DNA of 64,000 nucleotides from Plazaster borealis (Eukaryota; Echinodermata; Asteroidea; Forcipulatida; Labidiasteridae). Numbering within the stretch: the stretch's first letter is position 1; each line of letters begins with the position of its first letter. The position numbers and the translations under genes were made by a program. The stretch is from NCBI GenBank assembly GCA_021014325.1, contig CM037467.1, forward strand, positions 5,642,001-5,706,000. The letters run 5' to 3'. The notes beneath the pieces were generated by a model. The model had not been told where the DNA came from. It made no database searches and worked only from the letters and a program-made list of their open reading frames with translations. Shown piece by piece: positions 44,140 to 56,702 of the stretch.

Positions 44140-44660
44140 TTGACAAAGCATTATGTACCCATAACGTTAAAACTCATGCAAGCTACAGTTCACGCGCTGA
44201 CTGTGTGTACTGTCGCCGTGCTTGTTTGTTAGATGTGGCAGCGGCAAACAACATAATCAACAGCGCCCTCTTTCGTTGAATATTAAATAAACAGCGCTGA
44301 TAATAGAATCGTTTTTGGGGGCTTATCTACGAAATAACTCAAGATTGAAATTGAATTGAACATTGAAACTCATAGGATAGTTGAACCTCAGTATCAAGAC
44401 AACACAAACTTAATGACGTCTTGATGACGTCATCGGGCATCGAATTATAATAAATCAAAATTTTATATTTGTAAAATTCATAATTGACAAAGCATTATGT
44501 ACCCATAACGTTGAAACTCATGCAAGCTACAGTTCCTGCGCTGACTGTGTGTACTGTCGCCGTCCTTGTTTGTTAGATCTGGCAGCGGCAAACAAATTAT
44601 TTCAACAGCGCCCTCTTTCGTTGAATAAACAGCGCTGATAATAGAATCGTTTTGGGGCTT
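44140..44660 (+). repeat. 344-bp spaced duplication inside Helitron-like element
   Basis: ATTGACAAAGCATTATGTAC at 44140 returns at 44484. Both copies run through GCGCTGACTGTGTGTACTGT and AACAGCGCCCTCTTTCGTTG. The two differ by a few substitutions and small indels. This segment is not present in the other Helitron-like copies, so it was captured by this one. Confidence 0.75.
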
Positions 44661-45063
44661 ATCTACGAAATAACTCAAGATTGAAATTGAATTTAACATT
44701 GAAACTCATAGGATAGTTGAACCTTAGTATCAAGACAACACAAACTTAATGACGTCTTAATGACGTCATCGGGCATCGAATTATAATAAATCAAAATTTA
44801 TCGTTGTAAAATTCATAACTCGGGAACCATTTATTTGATTTTTACTATCTACACATCATCGGATAGCTCATTTAAAGTTCGACGAACGCTACACAACACC
44901 TTACACTCTTTGACCTTGACTTCCGGTAATATCTTATCTTATTAATTATCTTTAAAACTACTGAACATTTCACGTTCCCAACAACATATATAATTTTCAT
45001 GGCCAGAAACTTCTTTAAATAAAAGTACTTGACTAAAAGAAAATCCGGCCCACGTAAAACTCC

Positions 45064-45125
45064 TTAAGGTTGGGACCACAATGGTCCCAGATGTTCGAAT
45101 ACGCGTGAGACTTGCACAGTCTATA
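45064..45125 (+). repeat. 60-bp block shared with 17290-17350
   Basis: GGTTGGGACCACAATGGTCC followed by GTTCGAAT and GAGACTTGCACAGTCTAT, as at 17290. Here it lies inside a Helitron-like element, so it may be a captured fragment. Confidence 0.5.
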
Positions 45126-45408
45126 AGTAACAACGTCTTGCACTAACACTACCATATCAGCTGCAATCATGATCAATGTAAAAAAAACCTAAACCATCTA
45201 AAAGGTAGTCAAAAACTAATCACGCGCTATAAAAAATGTGACCCTATTTGACCTTGACTTCCGGTCAAAACCGGAAGTTGATGTTTAATTTTTGAAAAAT
45301 TCATAACTCCTGAACCAGGAATTGGATTGATAAGGTATAATGACCTATTCATTCAATCACTCACCACGAACACCGTGTTTTTGTAGTAGACAAAAACTCA
45401 AGGTCTAG

Positions 45409-47354
45409 TTTTCTTCTTCTCCATCTTCTTCTTCCCTGGAACTCTTCTCTAGAGGATAACTCAAGATTGAAATTGAATTGAACAATGAAACTCATCAGAC
45501 AATTGAACCTCGATATGAAGACGGCACAAAGTTAATAACGTCATGATAACGTCATCAGGTGTCGAATTACAAGGTTTTAAAAGTGACCATTTTGTATTCG
45601 CTGTATCTCATTGAATTTTAAAAGCTATGATGTTCATTGTTGGGCATGTGATAGATCAAGACTGGGGCTACATTTGAAAAGTTAACGTCAAAATCGTATG
45701 ACCTTTTCTTCAAGGTCATGCCCCTAGGTCAAAGTTTGCCTTTGGTTTTTTTCTTGAAAAACATCATTTTCGGGCTTATCTACAGCATAACTCAAGATTG
45801 AAATTGAATTTTACATTGAAACTCATCAAACATTTGAACCCAAATATCAAGACGACACAAACTTGATGATGTCATGATGACGTCATCAGGTATTGAATTA
45901 CAATGAATCAAAGTTTAATATTTGTAAACAATTCATTACTCTTGAACCACAAATTGGATTTTTACAATCTATACACCATCGGATAGGTCGTTAAACGTTC
46001 AACAAACGCTACACAAAGTATGACCCTATATGACCTTGACTTCCGGTTCAAACCGGAAGTTGAAAAATTCACAAAATTCTTATCTCAAAAACCACGTATT
46101 TTTTTATCAAAGTTTTTGCATCAGGTGATAGATGATTGAGCCTGCTCAAACTTTTGCACAGACATGACAACATTTTGACTTTCACATCTGGTCAAAACAA
46201 GACGTTAAAGCCAACGTTGGTTAAAGCGCACGTGTCTCTTGACGTGACTCACGTTGACAACGCACGACGGCACGACAATGTATTAACACATGTAGGCCCT
46301 GCGCACACGCTGACCATGCATGCACGTAGCACGTGTTAAGTACAGTCTTGGTTCCAAGACGCCCCAGTTGAAGACTAATGTATGTACTGTACAGCTACAT
46401 GTATGAATACATTTAGCGTGACTGTGCAATATACAAAGAAACAACGAGCGAAAAATTCACTGTTTGAAAATGTCATAACTCCTGAACCACACATTGGATA
46501 TTAACAATCCATAAATCATCTGAAAGGTCTTAATAAACTTAACACGCGCTACACAAAGTGTGACCCTGTTTGACCTTGAATTCCGGTTCAAACCGGAAAG
46601 AGAAATTTAGTATTTAAACAAATCTTAACTTCTGAACAACTCATTCGATTTTTACAATCTATTCATCATTGGGAAAGTATGTAACAATTTTAGAAACTAT
46701 ATACAGAATGTGACCCCAATTTACCTTTACTTATTATTAAAACCGGATGATGAAATGTAATATTTGAAAAAAAAAATCAGAATTCCTTAACCACACATTG
46801 GATTTTTATCATCTATACATCATTAGAAAGGGCTCCAATGATTTAAGAAACGCTAGAAACTGTGATCTTATTTGACCTTGACTTCCGGTTCAAACCGGAA
46901 AGTGAAAGTTAATGTTTCAACAAATCGTAACTTCTAAACAACACATTGGATTTTTACAATCTTTACATTATTGGGAAAGTATGTAACGACTTAAGAAACA
47001 ATACACAGAATGTGACCTCATTTGACCTTGACTTCCCGTTCAAACCGGAAGCTGAAGTTTAATATTTTAACCAATCATAACTCTTTAATCAGACATTGAT
47101 TTTTTAAATGTATACATCATTGTATATATATATTGTCTTCAAAAAGTCAACAAACGCTGCACAAAGTGTGAACCCATTTGACCTTGACTTCCAGTTCAAA
47201 CCGGAAGTTGAATTTTTACTATGAACAAATCTAACTTATGAACCAGACGTTGGATTGATAAGGTAACTTGTTGACACCAAATCATTCACTCATAATTTGA
47301 TGACATTACTCTCGAACACCCTGTTTTTGTAACAAACAAAAACTGAATATCTAG
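45409..47354 (+). mobile_element. Helitron-like element, complete
   Basis: Starts immediately after the previous CTAG with TTTTCTTCTTCTCCATC and ends with hairpin GTTTTTGT/ACAAAAAC (47323-47343) and CTAG (47351-47354). Length 1946 bp. Contains the leading module, a second CAAGATTGAAATTGAATT module, and about six 150-bp units with TTCCGGTTCAAACCGGAA. Head-to-tail contact with both neighbours fits rolling-circle insertion into T-rich ends. Confidence 0.7.
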
Positions 47355-48998
47355 TTTTTTCTTCTCCATCTTCTTCTTCTTCTTCTTCTTCCCTGGAACT
47401 CTTCTCTAGAACATAACTCATGATTGAAACTGAATTGAACCTTGAAACTCATCAGACAATTAAACCTCAATATGAAGACGGCACAGAGTTGATGACGTCA
47501 CGATGACGTCATCAGGTGTCGAATTACAAGGGTTTTAAAGTTGAAAAATGACCATTTGCTATTGGCTGTATCTCCTTGAATTTGAAAGCTGTGATGTTCA
47601 TAATTAAGCATCGGATAGATCAAGACTTGGGCAACATTTCCAAAGTTAAAGCAAAAATCGTATGACCTTTGCTTCCGGTCGTACCGGAAGGTCAAAGTTT
47701 GCCTTTGTTTGTTTTTCTTTAAAAAATGAATTTCGGGGCATAACTCAAGATTAAAATTGAATTGAACATTGAAACTCACCAGATAATTGGACCTCAATAT
47801 CAAGACGACACCAACTTGATGATGTCATGATGACGTAATCAGGTATTGAATTACAATGAGTCAAAGTTTAATATTTGTAAACAAATCATAACTCTTGAAC
47901 CACATATTGGATTTTTACAATCTATACATAATCGGATAGGTCGTTAAACGTTCAACAAACGCTACACAAAGTATGACCCCATTTGACCTTGACTTCCGGT
48001 TCAAACCGGAGTTTGAAAAATTCACAAAATTCGTATCTCAAAACCTAATTTACAGAAGCACATTTACATAGCACATTTTGACATTTACATCTTGTCATAA
48101 AACCACCGGCATTAAAGCGCACGTTTGTGTTGACCCACTTTGATAACGCGGGATAGTGTAATAGCACGTGTACAGATACATATACATTGAACGTGTAGTT
48201 CAGTTAACATCAACTACATGTAGGAATACATTTAGCATCGCTGCATGTTACCTTGTATAATTATTGCGCACCACGGCATAAAGATAATCCATGTAATACT
48301 TGATAAATTCGTAACTCTTGAGCCACACATTGGATTTTTACAATCTATACATCATCTGAAAGGTCTTTTTAAAACCTAAGATACGATACACTTATTGTGA
48401 CCCCGTTTGACCCTGACTTCCGGTTCAAAGCGGAAGTTGAAATTTAATATTTCAAAATTCATAATTCCTGAACCACATAATGGATTTTTACAATCTATAC
48501 ATCATTGGACAAGTATGTAACAACTTAACAAACGATATACAGAATTTGACCCCAATTGACCTTTACTTCCTGTTCAAACCGGAAGATGAAATTTAATATT
48601 TGAAAAAAATCAGAACTCCTGAACCACACATTGGATTTTTATCATCTATACATCATCAGAAAGGGCTCCAAAGATTTATGAAACGCTACACACTGTGACC
48701 TCATTTGACATTGACTTCCGGTTCAAACCGGAAAGTGAAAGTTAAGTTTTCAACAAATTGTTGGAGGTTTACAATCAATGCACCATCTAAAATGTCTTCA
48801 TAAACTAAACGCGCTACACAAAATGTGACCCCTATTGGACCTTGACTTCCAGTCAAAACCGGAAGTTGATGTTAATTTTTTTTGAAAAATTCATGACACC
48901 TGAACCAGGAATTGGATTGATAAGGTGTAATGACCTATTCATTTAATCACTCACCACGAACACCGTGTTTTTGTAGTAAACAAAAATTCAATGTCTAG
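47355..48998 (+). mobile_element. Helitron-like element, complete
   Basis: Starts at TTTTTTCTTCTCCATC after the previous CTAG and ends with GTTTTTGT/ACAAAAAT and CTAG (48995-48998). Length 1644 bp. Same modules in the same order, with fewer units than its left neighbour. Confidence 0.7.
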
Positions 48999-49041
48999 TT
49001 TTAGTTTGTTTTATTCTGTATTTTATAAAATGAATCTTTAA

Positions 49042-49401
49042 AGGCACTGTACACGTTTGGTAATTACTCAAAATATATGTTAGCATAAAACTAACGAGTA
49101 ACGGAGAGCTGTTGATAGTATAAAACATTGTGAGAAATGACTCCCTCTCAAGTAACGTAGTTTTTTAGAAAGAGGTAATTTCTCACTAAAATAATAAAAG
49201 ATTTCAGCTGAAGCCTTCTATTATTCCTGTCTGAAAGCACGCAAATTTGTACAACAAGGGTGTTTTTTCTTTTATATTTTTCTTGCAACTTCGATTACCA
49301 ATTGAGCCCAAATTTTCACAGGCTTGTTATTGTATGCATATGTTGGGATACACCAAGTGAGAATACTGGTCTTTGAGAAGTACCAAACGTGTTCAGTGCC
49401 T
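49042..49401. mobile_element. TTAA-flanked MITE, copy 1
   Basis: Ends AGGCACTGTACACGTTTGGT and, inverted, AGGCACTGAACACGTTTGGT, with TTAA on both sides (49038-49041, 49402-49405). TTAA duplications are typical of piggyBac-type transposition. The element has no ORF. A second copy, in opposite orientation, is at 51947-52312. Confidence 0.85.
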
Positions 49402-49559
49402 TTAATACCCGTTCATGTATTTATATGATACAAGTAAATTCTGTATTAAGCTGAACAATTCAGAAGAAATTATAAATTCTAAAAGTTATATCATTATAAA
49501 ACTTAGTTCTTATAAAGTGGGTATACTTTTATATTATAGATTATTTTGAATCTTTAATG

Positions 49560-50805
49560 TAAATGCTTTATCACTTTAAATGTTAATACTTGAAAAATAA
49601 CTCTTGACTCATGAACCCCTGAATGGATTTGTACAATCTACACATCATCGGATAGGTCGTTAAGAGTTTGACAAATGCTACACAGAACCTTTACAACATT
49701 TGAACTGACTTCCGGTTCAAACCGAAAGTTGAAGATTTCAAAATATCTTCTTGTATTCATATCTTTAAAACTACTGATCATTTTAGCATAATGTTTGGAT
49801 CAGGGTGTAGACCGTTAAGCCTGCTCAAACTTTTGCACAAACATGACAACATTTCCAACTTTATATTATGTTTCTCAAGCGTATTCTCTTAGAAGTAGGT
49901 TCACTTAGGAATATATTTCGCATTGCATCCCACAGGTGGTCCATCTAATATTTGAAAAATTCATAACTGCTGAACCACACATTTGATTTTACCAATTCAT
50001 ACATCATCTGAAAGGTCGTAATAAACTAATCATGCGCTTCACATTATGTGACCCCGTTTGACCTTGACTTCCGGTTAAAGTCGGACGTTGCTTTTTAATG
50101 TTTTAAAAATCATAAATCCTGAACCACATATTGGATTGTTATCATCTATACGTCATCAGAAAGTACTTTGAAGACTTCACCAACGATACCAAGCTTGACC
50201 TCTATTGATTCTGCCTTCCGGTTCAAACCGGAAGTTAAAATTTATTATTTGAGAAAGTCATAACTTCTGAACAACACATTGGATTTTTACAATCTTTACA
50301 TCATTCGAAAAGTTTGTAACAACTTAATAAGAAACGATACACAAAATTTTACCCAATTTGACCTTGACTTCCGGTTCAAACAGGAAGATGGAATTTATTA
50401 TTTGAAAAAATCATAACTCCTGAACCACATATTGGTTGTTTATTTTCTGTACGTCGTCAGATAAAGCTTTTGTAACTTAACCAACGCCATAAATTGTGAC
50501 CTCTTTTGACATTGACTTGAAACTTTATATTTGAAAAAAATCATTACTGTTGAATCACATACTGGAGGTTTACAATCCATACATCATCTAAAAGGTCTTC
50601 ACAAACTAATCACGCGCTAAACAAAATGTGACCCTTTTGACCTTGAATTTCGGTCCAAACCGGAAATTGATGATGTTTAAATTTTGAAAAATGTATAAAT
50701 CCTGGACCAGGCATTGGATTGATTAAGTATAATGCCGTTACCTATTAATTCACTCACTCTCCACGAACACCTTGTTTTTGTAATTAACAAAAACTGAATC
50801 TCCAG
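49560..50805 (+). mobile_element. Helitron-like element, 5' truncated
   Basis: 150-bp units with CACACATTGGATTTTTACAA and TTCCGGTTCAAACCGGAA, ending in GTTTTTGT/ACAAAAAC (about 50773-50793) and CTCCAG where CTAG would be expected. No pyrimidine start or leading module. Confidence 0.6.
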
Positions 50806-51942
50806 TTTAATTATGTTTTAATTAGTGACAAGAACAGATTGTTCCAATTATCAGGGGGTTGATCTATGTCAGGTTTGTATTTGACACTGGGCATTGCACT
50901 AAATCATATGACTGCAAAACATTTGTCCGCCATTAAAAAAATCAATCAACAAATATAAATAAAAATCTGAGACCTTATCCCCCTCTTAGATATGAGGAAT
51001 GGATAGGATAGGATATTAAGTAGTTTGGCTCCCCCAGGTCATTGCACTTTTGATAAACCGGCGAAAATCAAAATGCTCAAGTTTGGGGCTAAAGGACATT
51101 AACTTTTGTGTGAATACTACAATTGCACATAGGTTGAGTCCAATGGGTCTATGTCCATTCACAAAGCACTCAGATTCATCTTAAGATGAGCTGTCAGTAC
51201 TACCATAGTGATTTGTATCATAACATCTCATTTCGCTTAGCAGTTAAGATGATTCTCACTTCAGATCAATCTCAACTCTTTGTGACATCGGCCCTTCAAG
51301 CTCATTGCCTGTCACATGTAAAGCACTACCTACACAGATCATTGGTATAGCCTCAATTCTATTCCCATACATATAAAAATTAATTTGAAAGGAAGCCTTA
51401 AAAGGTGAACCAGTGAAACGTTCTGCGGACAATTAAAATGACCCACATTTTAAAGTTAACAAAAAACCCTGATAGAAATAATTTGCTCCTTAATTCATCT
51501 TACAACATTCAATGAAGCATCAGAGAGATTACAGTACCGAGTCACATTGACATTATTGTATTTATTTCAGCATTACCAATTTCAATCCACTGAAAAGTAC
51601 ACAGAATAAGAAGAGCTCTCTCCAATACCTCGGACCAACAATATGAAATTTACAATCAGACATCATATTCCATGATCTTAGAAAAATGGGAATATTTTAT
51701 CAGTTACAAGAGGCCACGTTTATCACTTATACACTTCTATGTTTTACTGTAGTTCATGATTTATGATTGAACACTAAAACACAACATCAGTTTAAAAAGT
51801 GGTGATGCTAAAATGCAATAAACGTTCTGTCTTACAAAAACAATGACCCCCACCATTTTGAACTCAACAAATGAAAACGTTTGTCCTGACAGCAAAACTG
51901 CATGCCTAGAGTGTGTTTCAATTACTCGTACTTGGCCAGCAT
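50806..51942. other. Intergenic, no gene recognised
   Basis: Unique-looking AT-rich sequence. No repeat family, exon or RNA gene recognised. Confidence 0.4.
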
Positions 51943-51946
51943 TTAA

Positions 51947-52312
51947 AGGCACCGTACACGTTTGGTAATTGTCAAAGACCAGTGTTCTCATTTGGTGTAT
52001 CCCAACATATGCATAAAATAACAAGCCTGTGAAAATTTGGGCTAAATTGGTCATCGAAGTTGCAAGAAATTGATGAAAGAAAAAGCACCCGTGTTGTACA
52101 AATTTGTGTGCTTTCAGTTTAGGAATAAAAACTTCTTGCAAGAAGTTTTTATTATTTTAGTGGGAAATTACCTCTTTCTCAAAAACTACGTTACTTCAGA
52201 GGGAGTCGTTTCTCACAATGTTTTATACTATCAACAGCTCTCTGTTGCTTGTTACCAGTCAGTTTTTATGCTAATATATATTTTGAGTAATTACCAAACG
52301 TGTACGATGCCT
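51947..52312. mobile_element. TTAA-flanked MITE, copy 2
   Basis: Ends AGGCACCGTACACGTTTGGT and, inverted, AGGCATCGTACACGTTTGGT, with TTAA at 51943-51946 and 52313-52316. Inside is a perfect 30-bp palindrome at 52124-52153 centred on TGCA. Orientation is opposite to the copy at 49042. Confidence 0.85.
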
Positions 52313-52316
52313 TTAA

Positions 52317-54318
52317 GTAGATATTTTAACATAAAGAAACCTACTCATAATAACATTTTATCGAAATTGTTGTTCTTTTTTTGATCAAATTACAAAGGAA
52401 ATTGTAATTTTGTAACAACCACCATCTTGAACCCTAGCTTTAACAAGCCAACACGATGGTTGCGATTATGTTGTCACAACTATACCATCGCGTCACAACT
52501 AAACTGCGACAAACACTTCACAAATAACTAAAGCTCAAATATTTTTCTGGTCGAAGTCGCCAAAATGCGATCTTGCTTATATGAATGAAAAGCAAGAAAA
52601 TATAGAAAGCAAAACAACAGCACCAAATACACATAACATAAGACCAAGGATATTGATTTTTAGTTGCTCCTTGCACGGAATAAAAAAAACCAAAAAAACT
52701 TTGAATGGTCTTTGAAAAGAAAAGGGAGAAGAAAAAACAACAACTTGGAATCCTCTTTTCTTTAAAGCGCCTCTTCATTGAGACTTTAAGTTCAACAACA
52801 TTCAGGAAATAACGTTCATGCCTCCCCTCCATCAGTATTACATCATCAATTTTCTGAAAAACTAACCATCAACAAGTATTGTCTTGGCAAAACTATTTTA
52901 AAAAGGTACCATAAAGGAAACTAATAGATTTGAACAAATCGAATAAATTGTAGAGTGGGATAAAAGTAATTATTTTTATCCCACTCTACAATTCAAGATC
53001 CCACCGAAATCAAGAGACATGATCTATGGTAACAAATAAAATAAATATCAGGTCATCAAACCACATCTTATAGGCACTGGTCCTAAATGGCTATAATACT
53101 ATTTCACAGTTGAGAGACATTTCGAATATTCTGATTTATTTGATACTTGAAGAAAGTAGTACTGGACTTATCAATGTTAACCCTGCGTCCTGAGGCTCCA
53201 AAAAGAAAGTGGCTTATTCCACCATCCTTTCGGGAAGGCACTTTTAATTAAAGGGTAAGTAAGTCTGTTTAGGGGTGGTCCCAATGTATTTCCCATGCTA
53301 GAGAGACTTTGTTGTAGCCTGATGATGGATAGATTACATTGTGTTGGCTACAGACCTTATCTAGAAATAAAATGCAATGTTCGTGTACAAATTTGCATAG
53401 GCGAAACTCATACGTGTTTCAATGGTATGTTTTTTGTGTGTGAACATGTCATTGGGGACTGCCGCCGGCAAACTTCAAAGGGTGATGGTGACCTGTTAGT
53501 TTTATTTCAGTTGACTTAATAATACTGTTTGTAACGTGCCTTTTCCAAAGGATAGAAAGCGCCCACACAATTTGAAACAGAGCTGCTGGACCGACTCGTA
53601 CATATGGCAAGTCTCAAATGGGTTGCAGCAAAAAGGAAAGTTTAAATATCAAATTTGGGAAACAATTCAGTCTTTTAATTGTGGGATAATGCCCAAATTA
53701 TTAAATATGATGTCATATAGAAATATCTTATGCATGTTAGGCTATAATAGGGTTGTATATTGTGGACAGCATGGGGAGTTTCTAGTCATGAGTCATTGGG
53801 ATATTTTCATCTAAATCATAATCTAAGACTAATTAGGGTGGTGTGTGTTTTCTAAGAAATAGGGGTTGAACTTTGACATAGAATAAGTGGGCAAGCCGAT
53901 GACGTGTACTAAATTATTGGGGATCAGATTGAAGTCAAGCTAGAATTCAGCCACTATCCCAGGTCATTTAGCATGTGGACAGTTTTGGTGATCATAAAGA
54001 TTTGTTATAAGGCTGCTATACTTTGAGACATTTGTAAAAAGTTCTAATAATATTTGTTTCCTCATAAGTAAAAATGGTGCATTTAAAAGACTCTAGACTG
54101 ATGTGGCACACAACAACCTAAACTAATATTCAAAGTCAACAGATATCAATGCACCAGATTAATAATACTTTACACCACACATGAGAACAGCGTCTGTTCG
54201 TAAGCTGGTTGTATACTCCCTAAACCGTTGAAGATAGTAACCTAGTAAACACAACGTCTCTGTGAATCAAGAGAAGGTACAGCAAGTGAAACAAGTTGGT
54301 GATCATGACAACAACTGC
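52317..54318. other. Intergenic with one strong hairpin
   Basis: Contains a near-ideal hairpin at 52946-52993 but no gene that I can recognise. The open frame at 53536-53814 has no known motif and no splice context that I could support. Confidence 0.4.
52946..52993. repeat. Perfect 20-bp inverted repeat, 8-base loop
   Basis: The arm AATTGTAGAGTGGGATAAAA and its exact reverse complement are separated by GTAATTAT. Neither strand has a T run right after the arm, and there are no flanking repeats. It could be a collapsed fold-back element, a small structured RNA or a palindrome made by repair. Confidence 0.85.
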
Positions 54319-55074
54319 CCCAGGTAGCAAGCCCACATGGGTCCCATATGGGTACCAAATGGGCCAACATTTTGGACCCATGTGGGATAACCCATATGGG
54401 CCCCTGCGGATCCTGCATCCAGGATTCATATGGCCCATGGGTAGCTAGGCCCAGATAACCCATGGGTCCTGAATGGGTCCCAAATGGGGCCAACAAATGG
54501 GTTCCATATGGGTTCCACATGGGTTAACCCATTCGCACCCAAGATTCATATACGGGCCCCATATGGGTTGGCCCAGAAACCCATATGGGACACATCTGGG
54601 GCCCATCTGGGGATGGGGAAAACAATCTGGGGAAAATCTGGGTTATCCCATACGGGCAATACATGGGATTACATGGGATTCTTATGGAATCCTTGTGGGC
54701 CAAAATGAGGGTTCCATGTGGGGTCTAAAAACACCGCATCTAAAACACCGCATTATAACTAAATACAAACTACATTATAGTCAGTTATAATATAAGTATA
54801 TACTTCTCAATACATGGCATGTGTTATAACCGAAGACTTTACAGTCATGGTAAAAACCCTTTTCATCAACAAGTTTAATTTTTTATTTAGCATGTTTAAA
54901 TGAAAGTGTTTATTTGTAAAGTTTATGTACGTATTTTTCTTATAGACGAATATCTTACAAAAAAGTACAAAAACAACTTAACCGAACTAAATTTCACTGA
55001 AATGTTATAATAATTGTTAAAACACACCACTTCAATGCCCTGTAACACATATTTGCATATTACCGATATATGCC

Positions 55075-55920
55075 TGCCAAGGTCTTTAACCCATATGGTA
55101 CCCATATGGGTCTTTGCATATCCTGCCAAAATGGTATTGTCCATATTTTCCCCATGATACCCATATGGGCCAATGCAAATCCTACCCATATGGATTGCCC
55201 ATATTTTCCCCATATGATACCCAAATGGGCCACTGCATGTCCTGCCCATATGGGATTGCCCACATTTCCCCCAAGGATACTCGTATGGGCCACTGCATAT
55301 TCTGCCCATATGGGGTTGCCCACATTTCACCCATATGATACCCATATGGGCCTTTGCATATTCTGCCAATATGGGATTGCCAATGTTTTCCCCATAATAG
55401 ATACCCATATGGGCCTTTGCATATTCTGCCCATATGGGATTGACCATATTTGACCCATATGATACTAATATGGGCCACTGCATATTCTGCCCATACGGGA
55501 TTGCCAAAATTTCCCCCAAATGATACCCATATGGGCCACTGCATATTCCGCCCATATGGGGTTGCCCACATTTTTCCCATATGGGCCTTTGCATACTTTT
55601 CCCATATGGGATTGCCCATATTTTCCCCACATGATACCCGTATGGGCCACTGCATATTCTGCCCATACGGGATTGCCAAAATTTCCCCCATATGATACCC
55701 ATATGGGCCACTGCATATTCCGCCCATATGGGATTACCCGCATTTTCCCCATATGGGCCTTTGCATATTTTTCCCATATGGGATTGCCCATACTTTCCCC
55801 ATATGATACCCATATGGGCCACTGCATATTCTGCCGATATGGGAATGGCCTTAATTTCCATATATGATACCCATATTGGCCTTTGCATATTCTGCCCATA
55901 TGAGATTGCCCATTTTCCCC
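55075..55920. repeat. 60-bp tandem array of CCCATATGGG
   Basis: The cycle CCCATATGATACCCATATGG, then GCCACTGCATATTCTGCC, CATATGGGATTGCCCA repeats about every 60 bp, some 14 times. Because 60 is a multiple of three, long open frames appear on both strands; they are not genes. Confidence 0.9.
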
Positions 55921-56080
55921 CTTATAATAATAAATAATTACAACATTTATAGAGCGATAAATACGTATGTTTCTAAGCGCTATAACCAGACTATACAGAG
56001 TGACAAAACAAATGGGTTTTAAGTAATGTTTTATAAGTATCCAATGAAGGTGCCGCTTGAATGTTGGTGGGTAGCTTGTT

Positions 56081-56650
56081 CTAAAGTGTTGGAGCTATGG
56101 CCGAAAAGGCACGATCGCCATAGCGTGTCATGGTGTGGGGTCCCGGGGAAAGCTGGAAATGAGCGGTGGATGAAGAGCGAAGGCGTCGGGTAGCTGATGA
56201 TAGTAAAGATGAACGAAGGGCTAAGAGATCTTGGAGATATACTGGGGCCAAATTATGAAGAATTTTGTACACAAGAAGAAGAATTTTGAAACAAATACGT
56301 TGGTGAATTGGAAGCCAATGAAGAGAGCGAATAGTGGGTGTAATGTGCTCTGATTTTTTTGTATATGTAACCAATCTGGCAGCAGAATTTTGTATTCTTT
56401 GCAGAGTTGAGAGTTTGGGAGACCTGCCAATAAGCCGTTGCAGTAGTCCAGACGAGAAGAAACAAAAGCATGTACGATGCGCTCGGTGGCTGTCTTATCT
56501 AGATACTTTCGAATCTTCCCAATTTTACTTATGCCCCATGAAGCTGAGCAGCAGGTATTTTTGATGTGTTGGTTGAAGGTGAGATTGTTGTCGATAGAAC
56601 TCCAAGATCCCGGACATTCTCCGAGCAAGGAACAATTCCTGATTTAAGGA
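56081..56650 (-). pseudogene. LINE RT thumb and C-terminal region
   Basis: Several frames contribute: TFNQHIKNTCCSASWGISKI, IVHAFVSSRLDYCNGLLAGL, ITPTIRSLHWLPIHQRICFK, LAPVYLQDLL and TRYGDRAFSAIAPTL. These are the standard C-terminal blocks of CR1/L2 elements. Frameshifts separate them. Confidence 0.75.
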
Positions 56651-56702
56651 TGAGACTTGGCAATTTATCAGGATTCCTGAATTGAGATGAGACATGCAAC
56701 AT

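Larger units (their letters stand above)
43266..45408 (+). mobile_element. Helitron-like element, complete 3' end
   Basis: Pyrimidine start (TTTTCTTCTCCTTCTTCTTC), leading module with TGACGTCA pairs (43415-43435, about 43757), units with CCGGAAG, and a terminal hairpin GTTTTTGT/ACAAAAAC (45377-45397) followed by CTAG (45405-45408). A segment of about 180 bp is present twice at 44140-44330 and 44484-44660. No coding sequence. Confidence 0.65.

Noticed and set aside
53295..53814. Two open frames of 74 and 92 codons
   Set aside because: No motif, no splice-site support, ordinary length for AT-rich intergenic DNA.
54923..55888. 321-codon open frame on the minus strand, and long frames on the plus strand, at 54923-55900
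   Set aside because: They are translations of the 60-bp CCCATATGGG array; 60 is a multiple of three, so frames stay open on both strands. No start context, domain or codon bias.
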